Numbered from the stretch's first letter, positions 36,921 to 48,893 are shown. The stretch is 64,000 nt of DNA from Marinovum algicola (GCF_900109145.1 NZ_FNYY01000004.1:1-64000), one strand, 5' to 3'. Notes: generated from the sequence alone by a model not told the origin. A program made the numbers and translations.

Positions 36921-38105
36921 TCAGATGCCGGTGTCGACGATGGCCTTGGCCAGCACGGGAACGGTGTGGGCGTTGAGCCCGGCGATGTTCATCCGGCTGT
37001 CGCCCACCATGTAGATCGCGTGATCCTCGCGCAGACGTTCGACCATCTCCGGGGTGGTGCCGAGGCGCGAGAACATGCCACGGTGTTCGGCGACAAAGCC
37101 GAAGCGGTCCGAGCCTGAGGCCGCCTGCAATTCCGCCGCCAGCTGCTCGCGCAGCTTGAGCATGCCCAGCCGGATGTCCTCCAGCTCGGACGCCCAGTCG
37201 GCGCGCAGATCGGGATCGGTCAGCACCAGCGTCACCAGCCGCGTGCCGTGATCCGGCGGGAAGGAGAAGTTCTGCCGGTTGAGGAAGGCCAGCGCGCCTT
37301 CGTGCGTGTCGCGCCGCGCCGCCTCCTGGCTGATCGCCAGGGCGAGGCCCGCGCGCTCGCGGTAGATGCCGAAGTTCTTCGAGCAGGAGGCCGCGATCAG
37401 CAGCTCGGGCACCGAAGAGGCCACCAGCCGGGTGCCCGCCGCATCCGCATCCAGGCCGTCGCCAAAGCCCTGATAGGCGATGTCGATCATCGGCGTCGCG
37501 CCGGTCTTCAAGAGCAGGTCGACCACCGCCTGCCATTGCGACATGTTCAGGTTGGCCCCGGTCGGGTTGTGGCAGCAGCCGTGCAGCAGCACCAGGTCGC
37601 CGGGTTGCGCCTCGGCCAGATCGGCCATCATGCCGTCGAAATCCACCGCCCGGGTCTCGCTGTCGAAATAGCGATAGGATTGCGTCGGCAGCCCCATAAA
37701 CTTGAGGATCGACAGGTGGTTCGGCCAGGTCGGATCGGAGACCCAGACCCGCACGTCCGGGTTGGCCATCCGCGCCAGCTCGAAGCACTGGCGCACCGCG
37801 CCGGTGCCGCCGGGCGTCGCCGCGCCGGCGATTTTGTCGCTGGGCACCGCGTCGCCGAGGATCAGACCGGCCAGCGCATCGCGGTACGCCGGATCGCCGA
37901 TCAGCCCGACATAGCTCTTGGTCTCTTCCTGCTCCCAGAGTTTCTTTTCCGCCGCCTTGATGGCGCGAAAGATCGGCGTCTTGCCGTCGGCATCCTTGTA
38001 GACGCCGACCCCGAGGTCGATCTTTTGCGGCCGGGGATCGTCGCGATAGAGCTTCATCAACTCGAGGATCTTGTCGGCGGGTTGATCGGTCAGATGTGAC
38101 AGCAT
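36921..38105 (-). CDS. tyrB: Aromatic/aspartate aminotransferase (class I)
   Basis: A 394-residue PLP-dependent transaminase of the AspC/TyrB type, moving the amino group between aromatic amino acids or aspartate and 2-oxoglutarate. Diagnostic parts: KIDLGVGVYKD near 28-38, GGTGAVRQC near 98, HNPTGANLNMSQW near 180-193, the cofactor Asp-Tyr segment (DIAYQGFGDGLD) and the PLP lysine in SCSKNFGIYRERAG near 247-260. ATG at 38105. The stop of sseA is only five bases upstream, so the two are cotranscribed. TyrB versus AspC specificity is not decidable here. Confidence 0.93.
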   Translation of the reverse strand: MLSHLTDQPADKILELMKLYRDDPRPQKIDLGVGVYKDADGKTPIFRAIKAAEKKLWEQEETKSYVGLIGDPAYRDALAGLILGDAVPSDKIAGAATPGGTGAVRQCFELARMANPDVRVWVSDPTWPNHLSILKFMGLPTQSYRYFDSETRAVDFDGMMADLAEAQPGDLVLLHGCCHNPTGANLNMSQWQAVVDLLLKTGATPMIDIAYQGFGDGLDADAAGTRLVASSVPELLIAASCSKNFGIYRERAGLALAISQEAARRDTHEGALAFLNRQNFSFPPDHGTRLVTLVLTDPDLRADWASELEDIRLGMLKLREQLAAELQAASGSDRFGFVAEHRGMFSRLGTTPEMVERLREDHAIYMVGDSRMNIAGLNAHTVPVLAKAIVDTGI

Positions 38106-38110
38106 GGGCG

Positions 38111-38968
38111 TCAGGCCTCTCCAGTGGCAACGGGCACGGTGGGGAATTGCCCCCACTCGGCCCAGGAGCCGTCATAAAGCGAATGATCGGCCTTCCCCAT
38201 GCGTTCCAGTGCCAGCGACAGGATCGCCGCCGTCACGCCGGACCCGCAGGAGGTAATGACCGGTTTGGACAGATCGACCCCCGCCGCCTCGAAGATGGCG
38301 CGGGTCTCGTCGGGTGATTTCATGGTGCCATCGGCATTCAGCAGGCTGGCGTAATGCACGTTGCGCGCGCCGGGGATATGGCCCGAGCGCAGCCCCTCGC
38401 GCGGCTCCGGCGTCTCGCCGGTAAAGCGCGTCGGGCTGCGGGCGTCGACGATGGCATGGGTGCCCAGCTTGGCCGCAGCGCTGACCTGGGTGACATCGCG
38501 CACGAGGCCGTTCTGCACCCGCACCGTCATGTGGCGGTCACGGATCACCGGCGCCATGTCCTCGATCTCGCGGCCCTCGGCCTGCCATTTCGGCAGACCG
38601 CCGTCGAGCACGGCGATATTGTCCTGGCCCATCAGCCGGAACAGCCACCAGACCCGCGCCGCCGAGAACAGGCCGGTGCTGTCATAGACCACCACCTGAT
38701 GGCCGTCACCGACGCCCAGGCTGCGCATCCGGCTCATGAATTTCTCGACCGGCGGCACCATGTGCGGCAGGTCCGAACGGGCGTCGCTGATCTCGTCGAT
38801 GTCGAAAAAACGCGCGCCGGGGATATGCCCGGCCTCGTATTCGGCACGGGCGTCACGGCCGGCGTCCGGCATGTGCCAGCTGGCATCCAGGATGCGAAGA
38901 TCCGGATCCTTGAGATGTTGCGCCAACCAGTCGGTCGAGACCAGCGTTCCGGGATCGTCCTGCGCCAT
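38111..38968 (-). CDS. sseA: 3-mercaptopyruvate sulfurtransferase
   Basis: A 285-residue enzyme with two rhodanese domains, moving sulfur from 3-mercaptopyruvate to a thiol or cyanide. The catalytic Cys241 lies in the loop CGSGVTA, which marks mercaptopyruvate use rather than thiosulfate. N-terminal rhodanese features include ILDASWHMPDAGRDA and GHIPGARFFDIDEISD. ATG at 38968 has AGGGGGC upstream. Pairing with an aminotransferase fits cysteine breakdown: transamination of cysteine gives mercaptopyruvate. Confidence 0.95.
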   Translation of the reverse strand: MAQDDPGTLVSTDWLAQHLKDPDLRILDASWHMPDAGRDARAEYEAGHIPGARFFDIDEISDARSDLPHMVPPVEKFMSRMRSLGVGDGHQVVVYDSTGLFSAARVWWLFRLMGQDNIAVLDGGLPKWQAEGREIEDMAPVIRDRHMTVRVQNGLVRDVTQVSAAAKLGTHAIVDARSPTRFTGETPEPREGLRSGHIPGARNVHYASLLNADGTMKSPDETRAIFEAAGVDLSKPVITSCGSGVTAAILSLALERMGKADHSLYDGSWAEWGQFPTVPVATGEA

Positions 38969-39123
38969 GAAGCCCCCTGAAAAATGCGATTGGCCCTTCC
39001 TATCCAAGCCCAGGGAAGGAGACAAGTGGGCTGTCCGGTCAGCCCCGCATCGCCCGCCGCCACAGTGCGGGCGCGGCGAGGGCGATGACCTGTCACCGCG
39101 CCGGCGTGCCGGGCGGCGCTGGC

Positions 39124-39597
39124 CTAGCCGTCCTTCAGCAACCTCTGTTTCTGCCGGTTCCAGTCGCGCTTGGCATCGGTCGCCCGCTTGTCGTAGTTCT
39201 TCTTGCCCTTGGCGATGCCGATCTTGAGCTTGGCCAGACCCTTGTGGTTGAAATAGAGCACCAGCGGCACCAGGGTCATGCCCTTGCGCTGGGTCTCGTT
39301 CCACAGCCGCGACAGCTCCTTCCGGGAGACCAGAAGCTTGCGGCGGCGGCGCTCTTCATGCGGAAACATCGCACGGTCGTAAGGCGCGATATAGGAGTTC
39401 ACCAGCCAGAGCTCGCCATCCTCGACGGCGGCATAGCTCTCGGCGATATTGGCCGAGGTTTCGCGCAGGGATTTGACCTCGGAACCGGTGAGGATCATGC
39501 CGCATTCGACGTCATCGGCGATGGCATAATCGTAGCGGGCCCGGCGGTTTTCCGCGAGCACCTTGTAGTTCGGATCGGTCTGTTTCTTCTTGGCCAT
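39124..39597 (-). CDS. smpB: SsrA-binding protein SmpB
   Basis: A 157-residue partner of tmRNA in rescue of stalled ribosomes. Classic parts: [12 protein letters not shown] near 14-25, [11 protein letters not shown] near 36-46, [12 protein letters not shown] near 63-74 and the basic C-terminal tail rich in KxxYDKR and KRDWNRQKQ. The tmRNA gene is not in the window. Transcribed alone. Confidence 0.97.
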   Translation of the reverse strand: MAKKKQTDPNYKVLAENRRARYDYAIADDVECGMILTGSEVKSLRETSANIAESYAAVEDGELWLVNSYIAPYDRAMFPHEERRRRKLLVSRKELSRLWNETQRKGMTLVPLVLYFNHKGLAKLKIGIAKGKKNYDKRATDAKRDWNRQKQRLLKDG

Positions 39598-39762
39598 TGG
39601 ACCTGACTATATCGGGCGGCGGGGCGTGTCCATCAAGGGCTTGATGGCAGACGGGTCAAACAGGAGCTGCGCACCCCGGAGCGCAAGTCGCGCGGTTGCC
39701 GATCGGCGGGGTGGCGCGCCGATCATCGCCGGTGCACCTTTGGCGCGACGGGGCGGGTCGGG

Positions 39763-40752
39763 CTACAGCGCCCGGTCCAGCGCCGCCTCCAAAGCCGCAT
39801 CCTCGGCAATCGCCAAACGCACCGGCACGGTCAGCACCTTCTGCCGGAACTCCGCCGGCAAGCGCACCGCATCCTTCTCGGTGCAGACCAGCTGCGCCCC
39901 CTGCGCCGCCGCCTCCGCCTCGAGCCGCGCCATCAAGGCCGCGGTCAGCGGCTGGTGATCCTCCAGCGCCTCGCCGCGCCGCAGATCGGCGCCAAGCGCC
40001 CGCAGCGTGGCAAAGAACTTTTCCGGATGGCCGATCCCGGCAAAGGCCAGAACCGGCAGCCCCTGCCAGTCCATGCCGGTCTGCAAGGGCTCCAGCCGGC
40101 CGGTCACATGCGGCACGCTGATCGCCCCGCCCCAGGTGGCGCGAAACTCGGCCTGCGCCGCCGCCCCGCCAATCGACAGCAGCAGATCGGCGCGCGCCAG
40201 CCCCGCCGCCACCGGCTCGCGCAGCGGCCCCGCCGGCAGGCACCGCCCGTTGCCGAAGCCCTTGGCCGCATCCACCACCACCAGAGACAGGTCCTTGGCC
40301 AGCCCCGGGTTCTGGAACCCGTCGTCCATCACCAGAACATCGGCGCCGTCCGCCACCGCCAGCCGGGCGCCCGCCGCCCGGTCGCGCGCCACCACCACCG
40401 GCGCAAAGGCCGCAAGCAACAGCGGCTCATCGCCGACATCCGCCGCGCCGTGGCGCTTGGGATCGACCACGACCGGCCCTTCCAGCGCGCCGCCGTGGCC
40501 GCGCGACAGAACGACCGGTCGGCGCCCCCGCGCCCTCAGCCGCATCAGCAGGTCCATCGTCGTCGGCGTCTTGCCGGTGCCGCCGGCATTGAGGTTGCCG
40601 ACGCAGATCACCGGCACCTCGGCGCGCAGATCGGGCGCCCGCGCCACCCGCCGCGCCGTCGCCCGCGCGGTCAGCGCGCCGAGCGGCGCCAGCGCGCGCG
40701 CCGCCAGAGCCAGCCGGTCCGGCGGGGTAAACCAGAAGCCGGGCGCGCGCAT
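39763..40752 (-). CDS. lpxK: Tetraacyldisaccharide 4'-kinase
   Basis: A 329-residue inner-membrane-associated kinase that phosphorylates the 4' position of the lipid A disaccharide. The N-terminal hydrophobic helix (about 10-35) is followed by the P-loop GGTGKTP at 57-63 within [13 protein letters not shown], the catalytic segment LSRGHGG, and [18 protein letters not shown]. The ATG overlaps the waaA stop by one base, so translation is coupled, consistent with two lipid A/Kdo steps in one operon. Confidence 0.96.
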   Translation of the reverse strand: MRAPGFWFTPPDRLALAARALAPLGALTARATARRVARAPDLRAEVPVICVGNLNAGGTGKTPTTMDLLMRLRARGRRPVVLSRGHGGALEGPVVVDPKRHGAADVGDEPLLLAAFAPVVVARDRAAGARLAVADGADVLVMDDGFQNPGLAKDLSLVVVDAAKGFGNGRCLPAGPLREPVAAGLARADLLLSIGGAAAQAEFRATWGGAISVPHVTGRLEPLQTGMDWQGLPVLAFAGIGHPEKFFATLRALGADLRRGEALEDHQPLTAALMARLEAEAAAQGAQLVCTEKDAVRLPAEFRQKVLTVPVRLAIAEDAALEAALDRAL

Positions 40753-41975
40753 CAGGTCACCTCGGCCAGGTCGAGCGCGTCCTGGATCAGATCCATGATC
40801 CGGTCCGACACCTGCGCACCCTCCGACACGATCTCCCAGGCGGCCAGCGACATCGCCGCCGCCCGGTCGGGGGCCACCAGCTGCTTGAGCGCCGTGGTCA
40901 GCGTGTCGGTGTCGCGCACGATTCGCGCCGCACCGGCCTCGGCCAGGCGCGAATAGGCGTGCAGATGCCGGCCGATGTTGGGGCCGTAGAGGATCGCCGA
41001 GCCCAGCGCCGCCGGCTCGAACGGATCGCAGCCGCCATGCCCGGCCACCAGCGACGAGGCCATGAAGGAGATCGGCGACAGCCGATACCACAGGCCCATC
41101 TCGCCGTAGGTGTCGGCGAGATGCACCTCGGTTGTCTCGTCGGGAAACTCGCTGTCGGACCAGCGGGTGAAACTCATGCCGCCGCGCTCCATCCGTCTTG
41201 CCATGTCATCGCCCATCTCGGGCTTGTCCGGCACGATGATCAACAGCAGCCGATGCGCCCAGGACGAGACCGCGCGATGGGCGCGCAATACCGTGGTCAG
41301 CTCTTCCGGCTGCACCATCGCCGCCAGCCAGACCGGCCGGGTGCCGATGGCGGAGCGCATATCGGCCAGGTCGGTCTGGTTGCAGCCGATCGCGGCGCTG
41401 CCCTCTTGCAGCGGTCCGGTGATGGTCAGGTCTTCCTCGGCCATGCCGAGCTTGCGCAGCCGCCGTGCGGCATTGGCGTCCGAGGCCATGACCGCGGTGA
41501 AATATTCCAGCAGCACCGGCGCCGGGTCGGGCAGCAGCGGCACCGGACGGGTGTCGAACCCGTCCTCGCGTGCATCCACCAGGTACAGCGCCAGCCCGGC
41601 CTCGGCCACCGTCACCACATGCGAGGTCACCAGATCGCCACAGGTCCACAGGCAGAGCTCGGGCCGCCAATGCGCCAGAAACTCGCGCATGTCCTCGGGG
41701 TGCAGGCCGGGGGCCGGCACCATGATGATCTGTTTCTTCAACCGTTTCGGCCCGGTCACGCCGGGGGCCAGGGTGACCAGCACGTAGGCATTCGACCGCT
41801 GCGAGATCAACCGCGCGGCCAGCTGCATGATGGCCGAGATGCGCTCGCCACGTGTGGCATGGACCCAGACCAGAAGCCCCGGCGGCCGGGGCGGATAGAT
41901 CCTGTCCTGCCGCTCGCGGCGGCGGGCCCAGGCCATATGGGCCTGAACGGTCAGGGGGCGCGGCTGATCTGTCAG
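40752..41975 (-). CDS. waaA: Kdo transferase, probably with a CTG start
   Basis: Adds Kdo sugars to lipid IVA at the inner membrane; glycosyltransferase of the WaaA/KdtA type. Family features: [23 protein letters not shown]-like segment, and [21 protein letters not shown] near the C-terminal third. The first in-frame ATG (41936) is poorly placed. A CTG at 41975 overlaps the DUF4170 stop (CTGA), has AAGAGG seven bases upstream, and adds [13 protein letters not shown], restoring the usual N-terminus. I use CTG (407 residues); ATG 41936 gives 394. An in-frame stop lies two codons above the CTG, so no other ATG, GTG or TTG is possible further up. Confidence 0.9.
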   Translation of the reverse strand: MTDQPRPLTVQAHMAWARRRERQDRIYPPRPPGLLVWVHATRGERISAIMQLAARLISQRSNAYVLVTLAPGVTGPKRLKKQIIMVPAPGLHPEDMREFLAHWRPELCLWTCGDLVTSHVVTVAEAGLALYLVDAREDGFDTRPVPLLPDPAPVLLEYFTAVMASDANAARRLRKLGMAEEDLTITGPLQEGSAAIGCNQTDLADMRSAIGTRPVWLAAMVQPEELTTVLRAHRAVSSWAHRLLLIIVPDKPEMGDDMARRMERGGMSFTRWSDSEFPDETTEVHLADTYGEMGLWYRLSPISFMASSLVAGHGGCDPFEPAALGSAILYGPNIGRHLHAYSRLAEAGAARIVRDTDTLTTALKQLVAPDRAAAMSLAAWEIVSEGAQVSDRIMDLIQDALDLAEVT

Positions 41976-42217
41976 TTTTCAACCTCTTCGGTCGGCGAGC
42001 CTTCGGCCTCTTCGTCCAGCATCCGGTGCAGATGCGAAATGAAATAGCGCATGTGGGCATTGTCCACCGTGCGCTGGGCCTCGGCCTTCCAGGCATTGTA
42101 GGCGGTCTGGTAATCGGGGAAAATTCCCACGACATGGATGTCGTCGACGTTCTTGAAGGTGGTTCCCGAGGGATCGACAAGCTCGCCGCCAAAGACAAGG
42201 TGCAGACGCTGGGTCAT
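41972..42217 (-). CDS. DUF4170 family protein
   Basis: An 81-residue soluble protein (MTQRLHLVFGGELVDP start) with the DUF4170 pattern: FPDYQTAYNAWKAEAQRTV near 33-51 and an acidic tail. Function unknown. It is regularly the first gene of this unit before waaA and lpxK in Rhodobacteraceae, so a lipid A-related role is possible but unproven. Its stop overlaps the probable CTG start of waaA. Confidence 0.88.
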   Translation of the reverse strand: MTQRLHLVFGGELVDPSGTTFKNVDDIHVVGIFPDYQTAYNAWKAEAQRTVDNAHMRYFISHLHRMLDEEAEGSPTEEVEN

Positions 42218-42397
42218 TCAGGGTTCCTCTTGGCCGGTGATGTGCCCCAGAACCTACCGCCGCAGGGGCCGGGGTCAAGGTGCCGGGATCTCGCCCTCCG
42301 CCGGCGCCGCAAACCGGCTCCAGCCCCGAACCTTCCCGCCATGCCTCGCCCCCTCCCGCCCAGCGCGCCGGGGGCTCGCGCCGCGTTGCATGCCGTT

Positions 42398-43348
42398 TCA
42401 GCCCGCGCCCCCGGGGCCACGAGGACCCGGGGCAGACCCGGGTCGGGTCTCTCGGGCGGCCCCTGTGCCCGCCGCGCGCACCACCGTGGCCAGTTCGGCG
42501 AGCTGTGCCGCCAGCGGCGAGGTCTTGCGCCAGATCATGCCGATGGTGCGCGAGGGCCGGACCTCGGTGAAAGCCGAGACCGCGACATCGGCCGATCGGG
42601 TCTCGACCGCGACCGCCATCTCGGGGATCAGCGTCACGCCGATGCCGGCGCCCACCATCTGCACCAGCGTGGTCAGCGACGAGCCGTCCAGCCCATCGCG
42701 CGACAGCGCCGAGCGGATGTTGCAGAAGCTGAGCGCCTGATCGCGGAAGCAATGCCCCTCTTCCAGCAGCAAGAGCCGCATCTCGCGCAGTTTTTCGCGG
42801 TCTGGCACAGGCTTGTCCGCATCCGCCCGGGGCCGCACCAGCATGAAATCCTCATCGAACAGCGCCACCTCGGTCAACCCGCTTTCCGAGATCGGCAGGG
42901 CAACGATGGCGCAATCGATCCGGCCGCCGGTCAGCTCGTCGATCAGCGTCTCGGTCAGAGTCTCGCGGATGTGCAGGTCGATGCCGGGATACCCCCGGGT
43001 CAGCGCGGCGATCACCCGGGGCAGCAGATAGGGCGCGACGGTGGGGATCACCCCGATCCTGAGCCGCCCGATCAGACGCCCGCGCGTCGCCCGCGCCATC
43101 TCGCCCAGTTCGTCCACCGCGCCGAGGATCTCGCGCACCCTGGGCGCCAGCGCCTCGCCGAAGCCGGTCAGCCGCGCCTGCCGGGTGCCGCGCTCGAAGA
43201 GCGGCGCCCCGAGAATTTCCTCCATGTCCTTGATCTGCACCGACAAGGCCGGCTGTGACACCGAACAGGCTGCCGCCGCCTGGCCGAAATGGCCGTGCCG
43301 TGCCAGCGCCTCGAAATAGCGCAATTGTCTCAGGGTCAGATTGATCAT
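42398..43348 (-). CDS. oxyR: OxyR peroxide-sensing LysR-type activator
   Basis: A 316-residue LysR-family regulator. The helix-turn-helix is at about 1-60 (LRQLRYFEALARHGHFGQAA, SQPALSVQIKDME). The sensor domain has Cys200 and Cys209 in EEGHCFRDQALSFCN, the same spacing as the E. coli OxyR disulfide pair, so direct peroxide sensing is very likely. It is divergent from katG with about 150 bases between, the classic oxyR-katG arrangement. The C-terminus is longer than usual, ending in a Gly/Pro-rich tail. Confidence 0.95.
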   Translation of the reverse strand: MINLTLRQLRYFEALARHGHFGQAAAACSVSQPALSVQIKDMEEILGAPLFERGTRQARLTGFGEALAPRVREILGAVDELGEMARATRGRLIGRLRIGVIPTVAPYLLPRVIAALTRGYPGIDLHIRETLTETLIDELTGGRIDCAIVALPISESGLTEVALFDEDFMLVRPRADADKPVPDREKLREMRLLLLEEGHCFRDQALSFCNIRSALSRDGLDGSSLTTLVQMVGAGIGVTLIPEMAVAVETRSADVAVSAFTEVRPSRTIGMIWRKTSPLAAQLAELATVVRAAGTGAARETRPGSAPGPRGPGGAG

Positions 43349-43377
43349 AAGATTTAATTATCACAACGATCCGTAAA

Positions 43378-43392
43378 TACAATTTTCTTGTA
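43378..43392. promoter_or_regulatory. Candidate OxyR operator in the oxyR-katG divergon
   Basis: A perfect inverted repeat TACAA-N5-TTGTA in the A+T-rich middle of the divergent region (43350-43400), about 30 bases from the oxyR start and 110 from katG. LysR-type regulators bind dyads of this shape. A longer A+T-rich dyad around it may form the full tetramer site. Confidence 0.45.
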
Positions 43393-43409
43393 TCGAAATC
43401 CTTTGTTAG

Positions 43410-45674
<2,265 letters not shown>

Positions 45675-45729
45675 GCCAAGACGCGCGTCGCCCGTGCAAG
45701 CCCCGGACGGCGCGCCCCGAAACCCTCGC

Positions 45730-45795
45730 GTCCCGGACCCCGCTCCGGGACCGCGCGCCCGGAACCAAGAGGCCCCGGGTCAGGCCCGGGGCGCG
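45730..45795. repeat. Dispersed palindromic repeat, family A, copy 4
   Basis: After katG. Begins CGTCCCGGACCCCGCTCCGG and ends GGCCCCGGGTCAGGCCCGGG, with CCGGAACCAAGA in the spacer. It is nearly identical to the copy at 45881-45950, so it appears as a pair about 150 bases apart. Confidence 0.8.
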
Positions 45796-45880
45796 AAGAT
45801 GCTCCCCTGTTTGCTGGAAAACCGTAGCCGCCTCACCGCGCCGCGTGACCGTCTGCGCAGCGTCCTTGCCGCAAACCACC

Positions 45881-45950
45881 CGTCCCGGACCCCGCTCCGG
45901 GACCGCGCGCCCGGAACCAAGGGGCCCCGGGTCGGGCCCGGGGCGCGGGG
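45881..45950. repeat. Dispersed palindromic repeat, family A, copy 5
   Basis: Same unit as at 45730 with a few changes (AAGGGG for AAGAGG, GTCGGG for GTCAGG). Two copies in tandem after one gene imply local duplication or repeated insertion at this site. Confidence 0.8.
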
Positions 45951-45959
45951 GCGAACGGG

Positions 45960-46970
45960 TCACACCCCGTAGTAGTCCCGATACCAGTCCACAAAAGCCG
46001 CGACGCCGGCTGTCACGTCGGTCTGCGGGCGGTGCCCGGTCAGGGTCTGCAACAGCGAGGCGTCGGCCCAGGTGGCGGGCACGTCGCCGGGCTGCATCTC
46101 CATGTAGTTGCGCCTGGCCTTCTGCCCGATGGCCGCTTCGATCGCCTCGATGAAAGCCAGAAGCTGCACCGGCTCGGAATTGCCGATGTTCACCACCCGG
46201 AACGGCGCCACCGGCGACAGGCTGTCGCCATCGGCCACGACGCCATCCCCGGGCCGTTCCGGCACCGCATCGATCAGCAGGCGGATACCTTGGACCAGAT
46301 CGTCGATATAGGTGAAATCACGGCGCATGTCGCCGTGGTTGTAGACGTCGATCGCCTCGCCGTTCAGGATCGCCTTGGTGAACTTGAACAGCGCCATGTC
46401 CGGCCGCCCCCAGGGCCCGTAGACGGTGAAGAAGCGGAACATGGTGATCGGCAGGTCGTAGAGATGGGCATAAGAATGGCCCATCGCCTCGTTCGCCTTC
46501 TTGGTGGCGGCGTAAAACGACATCTGGGTATCGGCCTTGTGCCCCTCGGCATAAGGCATCTCGGTATTGGCGCCATAGACCGAAGAAGTCGAGGCCATCA
46601 AAAGATGCGCGCAGGGCGTAGCGCGCACCGCTTCCAGCAGCTTGAAGGTGCCGATCAGGTTGGCCTCGACATAGCTCTGCGGGTTGTCGATGGAATAACG
46701 CACCCCGGCCTGGGCGGCGAGATGCACGATCACATCCGGCCGCTCCGCCGCGATCAGCTCTTGCAGCACCCCGTCGCGCTCGATCCGGTCGGTGACGGCG
46801 CGAAACCCCGGGGCCTGCAACAGCATCGCCTGCCGGCGCTGCTTCAGCGTGACGTCGTAGTAATCGGTCATCGCGTCGAGGCCGATGACCTCGTAGCCAT
46901 CGGCGAGTAGCCGCTGGCACAGATGAAAGCCGATGAAGCCGGCCGAGCCGGTGACCAGCGCCTTGGGCAT
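45960..46970 (-). CDS. lspL: UDP-glucuronate 4-epimerase-like NAD-dependent epimerase
   Basis: A 336-residue extended SDR epimerase. The NAD site is TGSAGFIGFHL near 7-17, and the catalytic set is SSVYG (Ser-Ser) with YAATKKANE (Tyr-Lys) near 153-161. The MRFFTVYGPWGRPDM and NHGDMRRDFTYIDD segments are those of UDP-glucuronate 4-epimerases, which make UDP-galacturonate. The upstream gene ugd makes UDP-glucuronate, so the two form a two-step route. Galacturonate is used in exopolysaccharide and lipopolysaccharide. Confidence 0.9.
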   Translation of the reverse strand: MPKALVTGSAGFIGFHLCQRLLADGYEVIGLDAMTDYYDVTLKQRRQAMLLQAPGFRAVTDRIERDGVLQELIAAERPDVIVHLAAQAGVRYSIDNPQSYVEANLIGTFKLLEAVRATPCAHLLMASTSSVYGANTEMPYAEGHKADTQMSFYAATKKANEAMGHSYAHLYDLPITMFRFFTVYGPWGRPDMALFKFTKAILNGEAIDVYNHGDMRRDFTYIDDLVQGIRLLIDAVPERPGDGVVADGDSLSPVAPFRVVNIGNSEPVQLLAFIEAIEAAIGQKARRNYMEMQPGDVPATWADASLLQTLTGHRPQTDVTAGVAAFVDWYRDYYGV

Positions 46971-46973
46971 GGC

Positions 46974-48305
46974 TCAGCCCGCCTGCGCGCTGGCTTCCCG
47001 GCCGCGCCCGATCGAGGTGTATTCGGCAAAGCCCGCGCCAAGCGCAACCGCCTCGGAGTAGATATTGCGCAGATCGGCCATGCGCGGCGTCACCATGCCG
47101 CCGGCGATCCGCTCGAGATCCAGCGCGCGGAACTCGTTCCACTCGGTCAGGATCACCACCACATCGGCCTTGTCCGCGGCCTCATAGGCATCGGCGCACC
47201 ATTCGACGCCGGGCAAGAGCGCCTCGCCTTCGTGGCGGCCCTGCGGATCGGTGACCCGCACCCTGGCGCCACCGCCCACCAGCGCCGGCACGATGGTCAG
47301 CGACGGCGCGTCGCGCATGTCGTCGGTATTGGGCTTGAAGGTCACGCCGAGCACGGCGACGGTCTTGCCGTTGAAGCTGCCGTCGCAGAGGTCGCGCAAC
47401 TTCTCGACCATGCGGCGCTTGACCTCCTCGTTGATCTGGATGACCGCCTCGGTGATCTGCATCGGGCTGGCGTGTTCCTGGCCGATCCGGGCCAGCGCCT
47501 TGGTATCCTTGGGAAAGCAGGACCCGCCATAGCCGGGGCCGGCATGCAGGAACTTGTTGCCGATGCGGCCGTCGAGGCCCATGCCCTTGGACACCTGCTT
47601 GACGTCGGCGCCGACCTTTTCGCAAAGCGCGGCGATTTCGTTGATGAAGGTGATCTTGGTGGCGAGAAAGGCATTGGCGGCGTATTTGATCATCTCGGCC
47701 GACTCGAGATCGGTGGTGACGATCGGAAAATCGCGCAGGAAGAGCGGCCGGTAGATCTCGGCCATGACCTGCGCCGCGCGCTCGGTCTGGACGCCGACGA
47801 CCACGCGGTCGGGCTTCATGAAATCGTCGATCGCCGCGCCTTCGCGCAGGAACTCGGGGTTCGAGGCGACGTCGAATTGAAGATCGGGATTGGCCGCCGC
47901 CAGCTCCTGCGCCACCTTGCGGTTGGTGCCGACCGGGACCGTCGATTTGGTGACCACCACGATGTAATCCTTGGCGGTCCCGGCGATCTCTCGCGCCGCG
48001 GCCATCACATAGGTCAGATCGGCATGGCCATCGCCGCGCCGGGTCGGCGTGCCGACGGCGATGAACACCGCATCCGCGCCGTCCAGCGCCTCGGCCAGAT
48101 CGAGGGTGAAGGTCAGCCGGCCTGCCTCGACATTGGTGGCCATCAGCCGGTCGAGACCGGGCTCGAAAATCGGAACCTTGCCGGCCTTGAGCATTTCGAT
48201 CTTGCGCGGATCCTTGTCCACACAGACCACCTCATGGCCAAAATCCGAGAAACAGACGCCGGAGACGAGCCCCACGTAACCGGTGCCGAGCATTGCGATC
48301 TTCAT
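46974..48305 (-). CDS. ugd: UDP-glucose 6-dehydrogenase
   Basis: A 443-residue enzyme oxidising UDP-glucose twice with NAD to UDP-glucuronate. The NAD site MLGTGYVGLVSGVCF is at 5-19, SDVVFIAVGTP-type segment near 79-87, and the catalytic Cys263 in GGSCFPKDTKA. The epimerase gene starts three bases after its stop. Substrate for glucuronate- or galacturonate-containing surface sugars; no glycosyltransferase is in the window to say which. Confidence 0.95.
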   Translation of the reverse strand: MKIAMLGTGYVGLVSGVCFSDFGHEVVCVDKDPRKIEMLKAGKVPIFEPGLDRLMATNVEAGRLTFTLDLAEALDGADAVFIAVGTPTRRGDGHADLTYVMAAAREIAGTAKDYIVVVTKSTVPVGTNRKVAQELAAANPDLQFDVASNPEFLREGAAIDDFMKPDRVVVGVQTERAAQVMAEIYRPLFLRDFPIVTTDLESAEMIKYAANAFLATKITFINEIAALCEKVGADVKQVSKGMGLDGRIGNKFLHAGPGYGGSCFPKDTKALARIGQEHASPMQITEAVIQINEEVKRRMVEKLRDLCDGSFNGKTVAVLGVTFKPNTDDMRDAPSLTIVPALVGGGARVRVTDPQGRHEGEALLPGVEWCADAYEAADKADVVVILTEWNEFRALDLERIAGGMVTPRMADLRNIYSEAVALGAGFAEYTSIGRGREASAQAG

Positions 48306-48395
48306 GAAAACCTCCAGCCAGAATGTCTGCCGTTCTGCGGCAGCGCGGCCAGCGATGCAAGACCAATCCTCGGGTCGCGCCGCAGGACCGAAGCA

Positions 48396-48848
48396 TCACA
48401 TGTGAATGATGTCGTCCAGGATCGAAACCAGCATCTTGACCTTCTCTTCGCCGAGGGCGGCCGCCACCTCGTCGGAGATTTCTCGCGCCTTGGGGGCGTT
48501 CTTGACCAGCACCTGATGACCCGCGGCGGTGATCGACACCACCTGCCTGCGGCGGTCTTCGGGATTGGTGCGGCGGGTGACATAGCCCTTTTCGGACAGG
48601 TTCTGCACAATCCGGGTCTGGCTGGGCATCAGAAGGCTGGCGCGCTCGGCCAGCTTGGTGGCGTCCTGAGGGCCGAATTCCTCAAGCACCCGCAAGAGCC
48701 GCCACTGCTGTTCCGTGAGGCCGGTGACTTGCAGGGCCTCGCGGATCGGGATCATTAACCTCTCTCGGGCGCGCAAGAGAGCGATTGGCAAGGATTGATC
48801 GGTGGGCGGCAAATCGACTGGCGGAAAATCTGCGGCGTCTTGCGTCAT
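48396..48848 (-). CDS. MarR-family regulator (HpaR-like)
   Basis: A 150-residue winged-helix regulator with the MarR plan: TEQQWRLLRVLEEFGPQDATKLAERA near 45-70, recognition region PSQTRIVQNLSEKGYVTRRTNPEDRRR and the wing, then helices for dimer formation. It resembles HpaR, which represses homoprotocatechuate breakdown, but no such genes are here. An 8-base palindrome CCAATTGG stands 45 bases upstream. Transcribed alone. Confidence 0.9.
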   Translation of the reverse strand: MTQDAADFPPVDLPPTDQSLPIALLRARERLMIPIREALQVTGLTEQQWRLLRVLEEFGPQDATKLAERASLLMPSQTRIVQNLSEKGYVTRRTNPEDRRRQVVSITAAGHQVLVKNAPKAREISDEVAAALGEEKVKMLVSILDDIIHM

Positions 48849-48893
48849 ATTGCTTTTTTACTCCCTGCCACGCCATCGGATCACAAAAATGAG

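Noticed and set aside
34594-38175. Very long minus-strand open frame (1193 codons)
   Set aside because: It lies opposite the PBP1A gene and in another frame of the aminotransferase gene. The translation is low-complexity Arg/Gly/His-rich sequence, an effect of high G+C.
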